From the NCBI RefSeq assembly GCF_000247815.1, contig NC_021684.1, positions 14,260,558 to 14,324,557 on the forward strand: a DNA stretch of 64,000 bases. Reading direction: 5' to 3'. The notes under the pieces are model-generated. The model was not told where the DNA came from. It made no database searches and saw only the letters and a list, made by a program, of their open reading frames with translations. The position numbers were made by a program, and so were the translations under genes. The first letter of the stretch is position 1, and the number at the start of each line of letters is the position of its first letter. This document shows, piece after piece, positions 36,879 through 49,938 of this stretch. This DNA is from Ficedula albicollis. Taxonomy: Eukaryota > Chordata > Aves > Passeriformes > Muscicapidae.

Positions 36879-37584
36879 CGTGGGGTTACCAAAGGAAGCT
36901 CCTTTCACTGGTGGAGGTGAGAGGAAACGCTGCACAAATAGAAAACCAGAGAGGGAGAGCTCTGAGGACACAGAGGGGGTCTCCGAGTGACAGCAGGGTC
37001 GGGGTGTCCCCTCCAGAGCTCGGTGCAAAGGAGTAAGTAAAAAAATCAAGGAGGAGAGCAAGTAGAGTGCATCCTTTTGCTGAGAGCTAACAGACAGGAG
37101 ACATTAAGATCTGATGTACAGAGAAAGGACAGCCTTATACGATCTTATACACAGGACTGGGTAAAGATTTCATACGCAGGCAAAGGGATGGCTTTTTCCA
37201 AGTGTCCTTTATCTGACCTCTAGCTCACTTCTCCACAATGTAGCTGCTACCTTTTGATTGTGTACCAGTGACAAGCACTTTACAAACTGGGGTTACACAG
37301 AAGCAAAGTAAAAATGCATTCAGGTCACGGACATTAAGAAGAACTGAAAAACTTAAGACAGTCTGAGTTTGTCACAAACAGATGGGTTAATTGTCTAACC
37401 TGGTTTAGGCTGATAGAAAGTGACTGGACTTCTCACACTGGGTTTCACAGACAGAAGCAACAGACAAGCCAATGCTAAAAGACTTGAAGCAAGGAGAGTG
37501 AGTTGGTTTGGATCTGGACTTTCTTGAGGTAATGAGAACAGAGAAAGTGAGGACAGCATGGAGAGGAGGGTGGTAGGTACTCAC

Positions 37585-37653
37585 GAATGGTTAAATCCAT
37601 CACTTGAGAGGCCAAGCAGAAGACAGGATGCTCATACATTTCTCTCTTTTTCC
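37585..37653 (-). CDS. CADPS: CADPS cassette exon: KKREMYEHPVFCLASQVMDLTI
   Basis: This 69-nt exon has acceptor cctcttttatag and donor C|GTGAGT. It enters with GG (completing Gly with the preceding G) and leaves with C, so it is phase 1-1 and a multiple of three. It encodes KKREMYEHPVF and CLASQVMDLTI, an optional MUN-region insert known from CAPS1 isoforms. Spliced straight to 27811-27917 it makes C|AG = Gln (LTIQNVGR). Skipping it makes G|AG = Glu (KIEENVGR). Both junctions match forms I recall from mammals. Confidence 0.95.
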
Positions 37654-40052
37654 CTATAAAAGAGGATTTGGGCATGCAAGAGGCTTAGGTCAGAGGTAAA
37701 GAGGTTACAGGCTATAGGTCAGAGGAAAACTTCATATCAGGTTAAAAGGAAAGCCACAGAGTATTTTGGGATACACACAGGATAAAAAGAAGAAAAATTA
37801 AAAAAAAAAAGAAAAAAAAAGAAAAAGGAGGGTTAAAATTTGAGATCTACTGGATTAACCATTCAGCATGCCCATGAGTCACAAGAGAGGCTGTGACCAT
37901 GACTCTAGAGGGTTGCTCTGAACTGTTTGCAAGAATATAATGATCAAAACATCATGAATAGAGGGAAATAGAATTTCATTGGTTTAAGGCTCCGAGATAC
38001 TAAGGATTTCGGCCTTCAGTATCTAAGGCTTTCACAGGTATTTCTTCATAAGCATAGCCTCAAGCACTGCTGCCACTGATTTGGTTCTGCATTTTTGACA
38101 AAAATGCCTTAAACATGTGGCTATTCAAATGTCATTCAAAAGCAAGATTTCAAAGCCATGTCCAGCGAACAGGAACACGTCTCACCAAGGTAAACTTGTC
38201 ATTTGCCCTTCTAAGGAAGTATTTGAATACGCAGTGGACTATGCTCATGAGAGAAAACCTGATGCATGCAGCTGGCGGATGTTGGGTTGTTCAAATTAAC
38301 AATCCCAGCATGCTTGGAAATTGGTGTTACAACCACTTTTGTAGAAATAGCATCAAAAAGTGGCTGTGGCCAATCACAGATAAAGGAGGAGAAAAGCAGA
38401 AGAGAGCAGATAGTGTGGAATGAACTATTTCTCTGAAAAGGCAGCTGGAAAAAAAAATAGGTTTGTTGCTTCAAAGTATTCCCAGACCTAAAAGTCACAG
38501 TGCAAAAAGAGAGGGCAGATAATTAACACAACCAAGAAGAATTGAGGCACAAAAGGAAAAGTACACACTAACTGTTCTACTTTGGAAATGAATGCATTTT
38601 TACTTACAGATCATAAAGTTTGTTTTTGCATAGATTTATCTGAAAGAAGAGAGCAAATCTTACCAACGAGTTAGTGATATTTATACAGAGAACCTAAGGG
38701 AGCCAGCCCTGGGTAGAAGCATCCAACAACAGAAAAGCTGTTTTTGATTCTCAGTCCTTCTCCATCCTTGTCAAGTATATTTAAACATTGCATTTTACAG
38801 AATACACCAATTAAAGTATCCTCTGAAGTTGAGTACTTCGATAAATTGCCTGATAATACAGTGCTTATGAAACCTTCGTTCCTTCTCTATTTTTGTCACT
38901 CATTACCAAGTCAAGAGTTGATAAACATCCTTTTAGTGCCCAATTCTTAAGTGTTTCTCACTGGATGCATAACAATGAATTCATTACCACTGGTACACAA
39001 TTTGCATCATTAGACAGAAAAAAAATGGAAAAAGAGAGGACATGTCATGTACAGAACCTGGACAATTTGCCATATAATAACAACCCAATTTTTCATGTAA
39101 ACAAGAACTAAGAACAAATCAGAGGGAGTTTTAGTTTGGGGGTTTTTTTTCCTCCTCTCAATATTGTCCTGTAGGCATACAACAATAATCTTGGCTGTGG
39201 GAAAGCTTCACATCACACATGACAGAAACCCAGAGTCTACAGCAGAACATACCATTCATCTGGAACACACAGGTTTAAGTAACTGGGAACTTGGAAAAAG
39301 TTGGGTGGGAGTTTCAAGTTGGGAATAGCAGCCAACGAGGTACCAACATAAACTGGTAACATATAAAGAACGACTGAATCATAGAGCTTCAGTAACACAT
39401 ATCCTCCAGCAAACTTTAAAATGTCTTTTTGATGGCTACATGTGTCTCTGGTCACTGGGTATTATTCTCCCATAACTTAAAAGGTCAAAAATATCAGCTT
39501 TGCCAGATTCAGAGTGACAAGAAAGAAATCCGATGCAAGTATGGGATCACTGATCAATGACTGCAATGCAAACTGCAAAGACAATGAAACACACCCAGAA
39601 AAAAAGACATTTTAAATTGGCTACAAATGATTAAACATAGATTAAACAGTTTTTCAGCTTTTTTATTTTAATTTGTCTCCTGAAGTGTCACAAGCAATTA
39701 GCTGCACTGTACCTTCAGCTGTAAAGATGACATCGCAAGTATTTCTCAATTTGTTTTTTAAAGCCACGACGTGAGTCTGAATACTACACCACTGGCCAAA
39801 TGCACTAACGATCAAAGGAAAAAAAAGCTACAGTTCTCTTTAACTGTTTCCTCTCTCTTTTCCAGAAAAAGAAACGATTTGCATAGCTTCCATTCCTAAC
39901 TGCTTCCGAAGCCAACACCACAAAAATACCACAACAGTTTTATCGACAAGAGAGTAAATAGCAAATGAGCTTTTTTTAAAGAGCTCTCAGCCACCTAAGT
40001 TGCCACCTAGAAACATAAGAAAAATTGTAATTTCAGAAAGAAAGAGCCTTAC
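37654..40052 (-). other. CADPS: CADPS intron
   Basis: This is a 2399-bp intron upstream of the 69-nt cassette exon. It contains an A-rich tract at 37784-37830. No other feature was recognised. Confidence 0.9.
37784..37830. repeat. A-rich low-complexity tract
   Basis: Runs of A broken by single G (aaaaaaaaaagaaaaaaaaa). It gives a T-rich run on the transcript strand about 130 nt upstream of the 69-nt cassette exon. Confidence 0.85.
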
Positions 40053-40176
40053 CTTCAATTTTGGCATACTCTGATAGTCGAGTATAATTGACTAGAGCTG
40101 CTTGCTCCAAGCATTTACGGATGACTGTTTTTACCTCCTCTTGAGGGACCGGAGTAACTATGTCTTTCATCAGAAC
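40053..40176 (-). CDS. CADPS: CADPS exon: [15 protein letters not shown]...LSEYAKIE
   Basis: This 124-nt exon has acceptor ttgtgtcaag and donor G|GTAAGG. It encodes 41 codons ([41 protein letters not shown]) plus one G. This is the best paralogue discriminator in the window: CAPS1 has [15 protein letters not shown] where the CADPS2 I recall has ATPIPAEEVKKVVRK. VNYTRL differs from the VNYSRL I remember for human CAPS1. The exon ends in phase 1, opening a run of optional phase-1 exons before the constitutive exon at 27811-27917. Confidence 0.98.
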
Positions 40177-40923
40177 CTTGACACAAGAAAATCTGATTTG
40201 TTGTGGCACACAGAACTGCTTTTCTCCAAGCCCAGCACAAACATCCATTCCTATGCTAGTGCTGTGTGGCTCTCAGGGCATGTGTACAATCCACAGGACT
40301 CACTACAAGGTCACCTTGTCCAGCCTAAGATGTGGGACTGTATTATTCCCCTTCTGCATCTACACCGTATGGCATGCCCTGAAGTCTGTGGTGATTTTTC
40401 AGGGTATGACATTAAGATCTATCACAACTTGCCCAGTGCCAGGCAATGTTTTGCCCTTCCCAGGCTCTACTGACTGACTTGGGTTTAGGTCTGGACTTGG
40501 CCATACTGCAGATTAGCAGAGGTGTGGGAAGGATGCTGGAGCAGCAGGAATGCTGGAATGGGGATGGGGAGGATCATGGTGAGCAGGTTTTATACATCCA
40601 GAAGGAACAAGTCTGCCTCAAGATGGGAATTTCACCAGGCAGCAGCCAGGCATTGCTGACAAGGGTCTGTGATGTGGATCTTTGCAGGCAGACCCTTCAC
40701 CCTCACCTGACAACACAGACACAGGCTGTGCTGCCTTTAGTGGTCAGGCTACACAGCCCTCAGCTGAGGCAGGAGACACCAACCCCGCCTAAGCTCCACA
40801 CTTCAGCCTAAGATATCATTAATTACATGTCCTATGCAAAGCCAACAGCTCCTCAAGCTTTTTGAAATGGGAGGACACACGAAAACAGGTAATTTTAATT
40901 CTCTCTGCTATTTCTGTGCTTAC
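40177..40923 (-). other. CADPS: CADPS intron
   Basis: This is a 747-bp intron with donor GTAAGC. An open plus-strand frame crosses it but has no recognisable product. Confidence 0.9.
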
Positions 40924-40987
40924 CCTCTCCAGCAGCGACAGAGTGGCTTTCAGTGCACCCTCTGGACGGCCAAATGGAAAGCAGTAC
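40924..40987 (-). CDS. CADPS: CADPS exon: [21 protein letters not shown]
   Basis: This small 64-nt exon follows acceptor ttttctag. Its first G completes the preceding Arg codon. It encodes 21 codons, [10 protein letters not shown] then [11 protein letters not shown], and ends in phase 0 before donor GTAAGC. The sequence matches mammalian CAPS1 at every residue I recall and starts the MUN helical region. The introns on both sides are short (826 and 747 bp). Confidence 0.97.
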
Positions 40988-41813
40988 CTAGAAAAAGCAC
41001 ATCATTTTAGCATTGGACCAAGTGCACATGAACAAGCTTTTCCTGAGCTATAAGGATGCTTTCCTAAATATGTCCAAGCAATTCTCTAGTCTCTCTGCCT
41101 GGAATGAGCAGTCTCTCTATAGGCTAACTTTCTGAAAGGGCTTGTTGGTATAGACTAAGGCAGCAAAAGAAAATATGGGTTAGTAATAAGCTGACATTAC
41201 CATTTTCTTAAATCTGGGTGTCACCTGCAGAGTTTTTAGATCTCCTTGGAGAGATAATAACATCTTCTTCTAAAAACAAGGGGAAAAAGCTCCTCTGGAA
41301 AGAACATTACTTCCAGCTGGAGACCTGGCAATGTACCAGGGTGTAGGTAACATCACCTCTCTGTGTGTGAATGTGCACAGCCTGCCTGACCTGACCAGTG
41401 TGCTGGGGGCCATTCATCCCTTTTGGGGGGAAGGGGTACAAAACCTTTCCATCCTGTGACAACCCTGCAGAAAGCCCTGCCTGCAAATACTAGGGAGAAG
41501 GCAAACGGGTAATAACTGAGCAGAAAGGAACAGAGAAACAAGAGGAGAAGGGATTTTTTTTTGTTATATTTTAGACAAAATCCACAGCTTTACCATGCCT
41601 ATGGGAGCAAGATGGTTTGAAATATCTTTTAAAGGATGTATATTTAAAATCACACGCCAGCTATAAACATGCTTCACTGCTCTGTGTAGGTCTGTGTCAC
41701 TTATGCAAAATTCCTGTGTGCTTTCAAAACCTGCCTTTTGGCTTTGCTGCTTACAGGAGGGAGCTGTGAGGGAATCATTCCTCTCGCATTCCGCCCGGGC
41801 TCTGTGCCTTTAC
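40988..41813 (-). other. CADPS: CADPS intron
   Basis: This is an 826-bp intron with donor GTAAAG and acceptor ctag. Nothing else was recognised. Confidence 0.9.
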
Positions 41814-41915
41814 CTGAAATGTGTGATCTGATTCTCCAGCAGCACACGAAGCCGCTCCTTGATCTCCTCGAAACGCTCCTTCTCGTCCACGGTCACAGTT
41901 CCTATCCCGTCAGGC
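41814..41915 (-). CDS. CADPS: CADPS exon: [18 protein letters not shown]...NQITHF
   Basis: This 102-nt exon has acceptor ctcctgcag and donor AG|GTAAAG. It begins with the last base of a split Arg and ends with AG of the next split Arg (AG|G). Its 33 codons read [18 protein letters not shown] then [15 protein letters not shown], an amphipathic helical stretch at the N-terminal edge of the MUN region. It is more GC-rich than its intron neighbours. DEKERF replaces the EEKERF I recall from mammals, a conservative change. It lies 925 bp downstream, in the transcript sense, of the (ATCC)126 repeat. Confidence 0.98.
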
Positions 41916-42840
41916 CTGCAGGAGAAATGCCACGATGACCCAGACTCCACCTCAGCACCCTGGGACCTCATCTCACAGCACACTGCCCTCTCCAAAAGGA
42001 CCCTCACCCACTGTGAGACCTGGGACAGAGGATGTGTGGCTGCAGCAGCATTGTTGTGAAAGTACCAAAAATAAACAAAAAAACCAACTATCCTCTCTCA
42101 CAGTGATAATCTAGATGTGGACACCCCCCCTCCCCACCCCTTTAATATTTTCATAATTAAAGAAGTGGGGAAAAGCAGATTTCCCTCTAAATACAGGTAT
42201 ATGGAGGGAGTGCAATGCCAGCTCTCATGTCAGGATTGAGCCAGTTGCTGGCAAAAGAGGGACTGAATTTCTCCAGAAAATACAGCTGCTAATTTACACA
42301 ATTCACAGTCTAAAAGAATATCAATGACATATATGAAGAGAATATAAAATTCTGCACTCCTTCCTAGCTGCTGAAACACCCCATTATAGAGGTTTCTTGA
42401 AGTGAACCATCTTCAATATATTCTGCCAAAATGTGCCTAAGGAATGACATGCATTTTGCATTGAAAATGCAATGCCTCTTCTGTCATTCAATTTTAATTT
42501 ATAAGAATGAACACATTATGCATTTTATTGCAAATTTCCTCAGACTTCTCGATGCTCCTCTATTTGAGGAGTGCACAGGAGTGTGTTGTGAGCCACCCAG
42601 GTCCTGCTGCCTTGGGGTATTTCTCATCTTTCACCAAGCACAGTGTGCAGACAATCCCTGCTGAGGCTCCTCCTGGGGGCTGGATAATGCCGTGATCCCT
42701 GTGCTCCTCTGTCCTGTACCTCTGCTGATGCCAACCCACCCCAGAGCTGTGAGGAGCAGTCCCCTTCTTCTCCCCACACCCACACAGCAAATTTCCTTTG
42801 CAGCAGCATCCCAGGGGAGAGGAGAGAGGGAGTCCAATCA

Positions 42841-43344
42841 ATCCATCCATCCATCCATCCATCCATCCATCCATCCATCCATCCATCCATCCATCCATCC
42901 ATCCATCCATCCATCCATCCATCCATCCATCCATCCATCCATCCATCCATCCATCCATCCATCCATCCATCCATCCATCCATCCATCCATCCATCCATCC
43001 ATCCATCCATCCATCCATCCATCCATCCATCCATCCATCCATCCATCCATCCATCCATCCATCCATCCATCCATCCATCCATCCATCCATCCATCCATCC
43101 ATCCATCCATCCATCCATCCATCCATCCATCCATCCATCCATCCATCCATCCATCCATCCATCCATCCATCCATCCATCCATCCATCCATCCATCCATCC
43201 ATCCATCCATCCATCCATCCATCCATCCATCCATCCATCCATCCATCCATCCATCCATCCATCCATCCATCCATCCATCCATCCATCCATCCATCCATCC
43301 ATCCATCCATCCATCCATCCATCCATCCATCCATCCATCCATCC
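42841..43344. repeat. Pure (ATCC)126 tetranucleotide microsatellite, 504 bp
   Basis: This is an uninterrupted run of ATCC with no visible substitution across 504 bases, flanked by gagtccaatca and atgggattggcc. Long spurious frames in all registers (Ile-His-Pro-Ser or Met-Asp-Gly-Trp periodicity) arise from it. It is intronic, 925 bp upstream of the exon at 41814-41915 in transcript sense, so the pre-mRNA would carry (GGAU)n. Confidence 0.99.
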
Positions 43345-46300
43345 ATGGGATTGGCCAGGCACACAATCACTGGCACTGCTTCCACTGCTGGAGAGCAAAG
43401 CCTAAGGATTTGTGTGCTCCTGGGCAACTCTGCTGGCACAAGCAATCTTTAGGTAAAGTAAGACATCCTAAAATTGAACAAATGTTCTTACTTAAAGGCC
43501 TCCCCCAGTGTTCAGCTTAAGCTGCATAAATCCGCAGTACTAGACTGGTTTGGCTTTACAAAAGACTTGGCAAGGGATTACAAAGCTTCTAATGAACCTC
43601 CTGTCAGGGGTTAATTGGTTGGCTTTATTTTCCTCTTAAAAAATCAAAGGCCCTAAACTTAAAAAGAAAAAAAAATCTATAAAAACCTTAAAATCTAAAA
43701 AATCAGTGCAATCACTTCTCCTCGACCCTACATTTAGTAAGCTCTTAATATCATAAATATGAACTCTGATATTCCAACACAGGTGAATAAACCATTAAAA
43801 CATTTGGGAGAGGAACTTGCAAACCGTACATGATATTTACTGCAAAATTTTAAAGCTAAATATACATTAAATAAAACTTGCAACATGGACACAGAAAACG
43901 ACTTGAATACCAGGGCATGTATTTAAAGTTAAACAGCATTTAATCAGAATCTTCATTTGATTATTTGCCAAATTCAGTTGTGTATTAAGGAAAAAAACAG
44001 GAAAAAAAGATTTAGGCTGAAACTTGGATAAAATGTCTCAGCTGGGGAACACATTTCATAAACAATTTTGGAAGTATGGATCTGGTCTCATTAGTAACTA
44101 ATTAGTACTAGTTATTTTGAAAAAATGAGCAAGCCACAAAAAACCCAAATTAGATATTGAGCAAAAATTAATGTCTTAACATGCTTAATATAATTTATTC
44201 CAAAGTTCCATAAAATATTTAATATTCAGATAGAGATGTCCATGCCTTTTGTGATGCTGTGCACCTCACAGTGCCTGGTTTGCTCCCAGGCAGAGAGAGA
44301 CAACTCAAGGCAGACCACAATAAATGCCATATATTAAGGTGCAAGGCTGAAGTTCTCATTTGACTTTTGGCATTTGTTCCTTGCCCTGTACCCACACCAG
44401 CTCAGAGTGTCACTGGGTTAATTGTATCAGCACTAACAAACGAGGGAGTAAAAGCTGCTTGCCCTGGCAGTGACTTGCTGTGGGACTGGAAATGGTCTGA
44501 AAATTTTGTTACCCTTTGCTGGGTCAATAACCTCAACTGGTGAGATCTAATAGCAGGATCTGACAGCTGGGGCTGGGTCACAGCCCTCTCACATGAATCT
44601 CAGCTTCTCACTGTACTCAAAGCACTCACCATGTACCAACTCGTGCTGGACACCCAGCACAGGCTGACCTGACAGCATCAGCTGCTTCATGGCTGGACAG
44701 TGACAGCTCTGGAAGCATCACTGACCTCCACAAAGACCAAGGGTGGGCTCTGGAGACAAAACCTCTGGCCAATGTGGCTTCTGCCCAAGTCACAACATCT
44801 GAAGGGATGTCAACCAAACCCCTAAGTCACACACACACAATGAAAGCTTAATCCTTCCCCCTTCTTGGGACCTGTGTGAGCCAGGAGACACAAACCCAGT
44901 GGCTCTGGCCATTGGTCCCACCATGCTGGGTGTAAACACAAGCTGCTCTCATATCTCATGCAAACTTGAGACACTCTACAGGTCAGCTGCAGCCATTTTT
45001 GGAGCAGTGTGGATGTCTGGAAGGGCCTGCCAAGCGAGAGCCATCACCATGGCAAGGACTCCCTTTCTCACCCAGCTGTGGACTATATTGCATCTGACAT
45101 GATGAGCATCTCTTGAATCTACCTTTCAGATTTTCGGCAAACCATTTTCTCACTGTCCTTCACAAAGTTGACATTTTCGGCAGCATGATAGGAAAGATGT
45201 CATGTCGGCTGCTTTTCAAGTTGTTGTCACAGTGGTTAGCACCAGTTCTGTCATCTTTGCTTTCCTCACAATCCCCCATCTTGAGCCATGTCACAAATAA
45301 TAATACTTCTGATGTTTTTGTCAAATTTCAAATACTATAACCCAGTTGCACATCTTTGGATTTACTAGTTATGTTAATCTTTGTTGCTCATCTTCCCAGA
45401 AGCTGAAGCATTAGAAACTCATTAATTAGTGACAAATGCAGGATATAGATAGAACTGGAAAAACACTACCCAAAGCCTTCCACTTAATTTATTAGCTCGA
45501 TAATTTTGAAACCTAATTAAATATTCAAGTCAAATATACTTCGAAAATATAATCTTTCCGAGGGAACATATTTATTTTCCCTTTTGCAAGAACACAAAGG
45601 GTATATAGCTTAGCATCATTGTAATTTAAGATTCACTTCTGTGCTCTAGACAATTTCAGTACATGGCTGATGGGGCCTGAAAAAAAATCCCCAGGAGAAG
45701 CTCAAGCTGCACAGCTCATTCTGATGCTTACTGGCAATTTTGTTTTCAGCAAAGGTCTCCAGCTCAACTTCGATACTAGCTATTTGATCTCATGCACAGA
45801 AGCATCAATTCCTCCAGCGAGCAGCATGTCTCAAAGCTGCAGGAATTGATGTTCTCACACACAATCCACAACCACATCACTACTGCACTGAAGCAGTGAT
45901 GAGAAGTGAGAGGAGAGCAAAAGGGTGGAACAGAAGTTTCGGATGTACATGGTATATACAAATGCACGAGGGACAAAACGGGCTTGGGTCTATGAATTCA
46001 GTTGGACAAATAACATTAATGTCTCCATCCGTGTGGAGACAATTCCATCCAATTCTCTACAGCTCCTGCTCACGGGTACTTGAGGTGTACGGCAGAAGCT
46101 GTGGGCAGAGAGGGAAGCAGAAGGGCAAAAAAGGCAAGAAAAATAACTAACGAGATTTTTAATTATAAGTAAACAAGTTTCAGATCACTCCTTCTGCTGC
46201 AGATTCACTGTGTTGGCTCTAAACTAGTAAATTCCCACTGTAAATATTTCATATGAAAAGTTTTAAATGCCACTTTCCTAATCCCTCCATGTTTTTAAGT

Positions 46301-49300
46301 TTTAAGCCACAAAAACAACAACATCAACAAAGCAGGTGGTGAAATTAAAAAAAAGGGTTGCAATTTAAACAGCAAAAATGATAGTCCTTGTTTAGCTTAG
46401 ATGGTTTGTGCAAATTCTGGGGTTAATTATAAATTATAATTAGGACCTGTGATCCTAAGGCCACTGCTTTATTCTACAAGTCCCGCCTCCCCCCATGCCC
46501 TTTTCTAATTATACTCGGTGCCCCCAGGGCTAGTTATGCTGCTAAAACAAATATATCAAAATGATTTTTTAACAAAGACTAATATACGAAGCAATAGCAT
46601 GCATTTGTATGCAATTATAAATACACAGTATAGCTCCAGCGCGTTAATCTCTTTGACATAAGCCTCCATGAAATACCACGTCGGCTTCTAAATGAAAAGA
46701 CATATCATCTTTTACACCTTTTATGTTTAACTTGTCTACACTTTTTTTTTTTACTGGGGAAAATATTGCTTACACGTAGCAAACAGATCTTTGCACGCAC
46801 TGTGAGCCCTGGCATGCAGAGCCAAGGGAAAAAAAACAATGTCAAAAACTGATGCAAATAATTTGATTTTTTAAGTAACAACTCAAATATAAAACACGTG
46901 CTGCCTTCAGCTCCCTTGCTGGCTGCCAGGTGCAGCACATATGAGCTATACAGTAAACATCGATGATTAGTGCCTTGGACGGCATGTGTCAGGAGAGGCT
47001 TTCGCAGGATCCCTCGCAGGAGGAGCTGCCTGCAGTCCCACCGGTTGCACGAGGATGGGCTCTGGGGATGTGGGCAGCATCACGGCTGCCTCTCACATCT
47101 CCCCCAGCAGACCAGACCTGAAAGAGTCCACCTGCCTACACCCCTAGGAGAAAAGCGTGTTCAGCAAACACCGATTTTCCCCAACGCCCCTTTCTTTGGG
47201 GACTCACCCCGTGCGGGAAGCATCGGTGAGGAGCCCTTTGTTCAGCCCAGCGCTCCTGGGCGCTGCCCCAGCCACCTGTGAGGTGCTGCCAAGCATGGGA
47301 ACCATTTAATCTCCCAACTCCTGCCTTCCTTGTGCTCGGGCTCTCCTCCACATCACAGCGCCGAGCCAAGTCACAGCTGATCGACTCCCATGTGCGATCC
47401 GCTCCTGAGCCCTGCCATCCTGCACCCACTGCGATGAATCCTGTCAGCCTCTTGTGCTGAGCTGGAGACCTGCTGGTGGCTGGCAACCCACCCCTTAGCA
47501 CAGGCAGCACATCCCACCGACAGACAGTGGGAGCACCTGCTGTGTCACCACGGTGCTGGGTGGGACACGGAGCCAGCACCTCACCACAGGGCAGAGCATC
47601 ACACCCTGCCAGACTGAACCTGCAGCCAGGGCAGGGCATCTGAACGAGACATAGAAACTCAACACAAAGCTCTAGGGGAGCACACGAAGATATCGCGCTT
47701 AAGGCACAAAAACAATCCTGTATTTCTTTTGTTTCAGCAAGCTGTGAGGAAATCTTTACGTGAAACAGACCAGATATGTAATTACAATACAATGGAAAAA
47801 ATTGCAGGTATGTCATGTAGAGTTTTCAGTTCCTGAAGGTTTATGACAATAGCATATTTCTGCTGGGTTTACAGTTGTACAAAGAGTAATGAAAGCTAAT
47901 GGTAACATTAACTTACAAAATCGCTCCTTGAAAGCAAGTTTGAGGCCATAAAATTCAGTTTACAGAAGAAAGGGAAGTCACTAATATATCCAACTAATTA
48001 ACAGAGAGAGCTGTAGCTGCTTGGAAAGTAAGTAAATAGTCATTGAACAACTTGCAGAAAATTATGGCGCTTGGTTGTTATTAGACTGGAGGGAATTCAC
48101 TCCAGCATACTGATTTTGATAAGCTCAGTCTGCTAATATTTAGCATGCAAAAGATCAATATTTAATTCTGATTTTTAAAAGTTTGGGATTAACAAGCACA
48201 AAAAGAGTTTTTCATAGTGCTAACTTTAAAATTCAAAAATAATACTATTCTGTGCCTAAGTAAAAAAAATAAATTGCACAAGTGAAACCAAGGCCATTCG
48301 TGAAAGTTACTTCTTTGCAAGAGGCAGGAGCCACTGCTCAAGATTTAGGCGCTAACTTTGGACTTAGAACAGCTGAGTTCAACTTTCTGTTCCACAATGC
48401 TTCTCCCATGTGCAGACAGGGAAGCAGTGACACTCCTCTAACACATCACTTCTCTGTGTGTCAAACAACACCGGCAGTACTGTTCCAGCCCCCCGACATG
48501 AGGACGGTGAAAACAGGGAGAGAGGAGGCAGGGAAAGACCTCGGTGGCTTGTAAATCCTTCCACAATTTTATCCCAAATCACAGTGTCTTTTCCTGCACT
48601 AGCCTTTGATAAAGAAAAGCAACATAGTGGTGGTACCAAAAGCAAAGAGACATTAATAAACATACAATGTGTGTTGTCGGATGTCTGGATAATTCTGTGC
48701 CTTTACTACGTGTCACCTATGTAAACACGTCAGAAATCACATTTTTTCATAATGATAGGTCTTTGCAAAAGGTGATATCAAGTGGACAAAACTCCATTAT
48801 CAACTAATGAGTAACCACAATTATTAAAAAGCATTGAGTTGCTCAATCTCAATGAAGAGGAAGTACCCGAGGAAAGTAAACCTTGTGAATACTGCTCTTG
48901 CTGGTCCCTGTTTTCCTCACGCCCTGAACTTGCATATTCAGATGTCTCAGGAGGTGAAACTTAGGGCAAGTAATTTATAATTAACACATTTCTACTTTTG
49001 AAAAAGGTGAAATTAAAACAAAAATTATGTGGACTGTCACGCAAAAGCAGTGATTTACAGCCTTGGTATGGAGAGATCGGTCAGGGGTCTGAATAAGATA
49101 CATGAACCCAAAGACGGGGGGGAGACCAAACTCTGACATATAAGGCAACAGGGCTCCAAACTATCCACAAAATCCTGTTTTGACCACTTCACCTGCTGCA
49201 GCCACAGGGCCAGCCCCAAGCTCGAGCTGCATTTCCACCAGCAGCCTTCCTGCTCCCGTCCTGGCTGCGGCGCAGCACTGCCGAGGCGGGGGCCGGACGG

Positions 49301-49914
49301 GCGAGGAGGCATCATCCCCACACTGACACCTGTCATCCTGTCAGCCTTGACCTTCAGGCTGTCCTCAGCATCCACAGCCCGCCTGCACTTCCCGCTGACT
49401 GCGAGCGACTGTTGTCTCGCTGCCTGACCTTATGCAAACACGATACAAACAGACAGCCCACCTCAGCTCCATCACTGTCTGCTGCTAATACAGGAGATTG
49501 ATAGCCACATGAAATTAGCTCCCTGCTCGACCTTCATTACTGGGTGGCATATTCTGTCTGACAGCCAACTTCATCCTGGGGAAAGCTAAACCACTCATTC
49601 AGGGGTTTTTACTGTCTAAAAGTGAAGGAACTCTTTTTCATGAAGAAAATCAACACTTTATCAGATTTGATGGAAAAAGAAGCCTTTGTTAAACATAAAA
49701 ATGTTTTGTAACTCAGTCTTTCCCAGACCACCAACAACAATGCAGTGCATGGCTGCTCCAAGATTCTCTGTTGGGTGCTGTGCTGGGTCCTGGGGCAGGT
49801 GTGCCACCTTGACAACTTTTACATGGAAAGTTTCAGCTCTGCCACGAGCTGTAAGTTTCCTGGGGAGAGCAGGGCCAGTCATAAGGCAATGAGTAATGTA
49901 TGGACACAGAAGGT

Positions 49915-49938
49915 GGGAGGGAGGGAGGGAGGGAGGGA
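49915..49938 (+). repeat. (GGGA)6 G-tract
   Basis: Six consecutive GGGA units on the plus strand. This is a textbook G-quadruplex-forming pattern on the non-template side, C-rich in the CADPS transcript. Confidence 0.85.

Larger units (their letters stand above)
36720..37584 (-). other. CADPS: CADPS intron between 69-nt cassette and microexon
   Basis: This 865-bp intron carries, in transcript order, a G-run block (36851-36878) and then the long pyrimidine tract before the microexon. Its compactness and these elements fit coordinated alternative splicing (inferred). Confidence 0.85.

Noticed and set aside
42560..43520. Long open frames on both strands with Met-Asp-Gly-Trp or Ile-His-Pro-Ser periodicity
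   Set aside because: They are translations of the (ATCC)126 microsatellite. They are open in every register because the unit lacks stops, and there is no gene evidence.
47136..47816. 226-codon minus-strand open frame
   Set aside because: It lies in a GC-richer part of an intron, with no recognisable domain, no splice-site framing and no codon pattern like the CADPS exons. It is most likely a chance frame.
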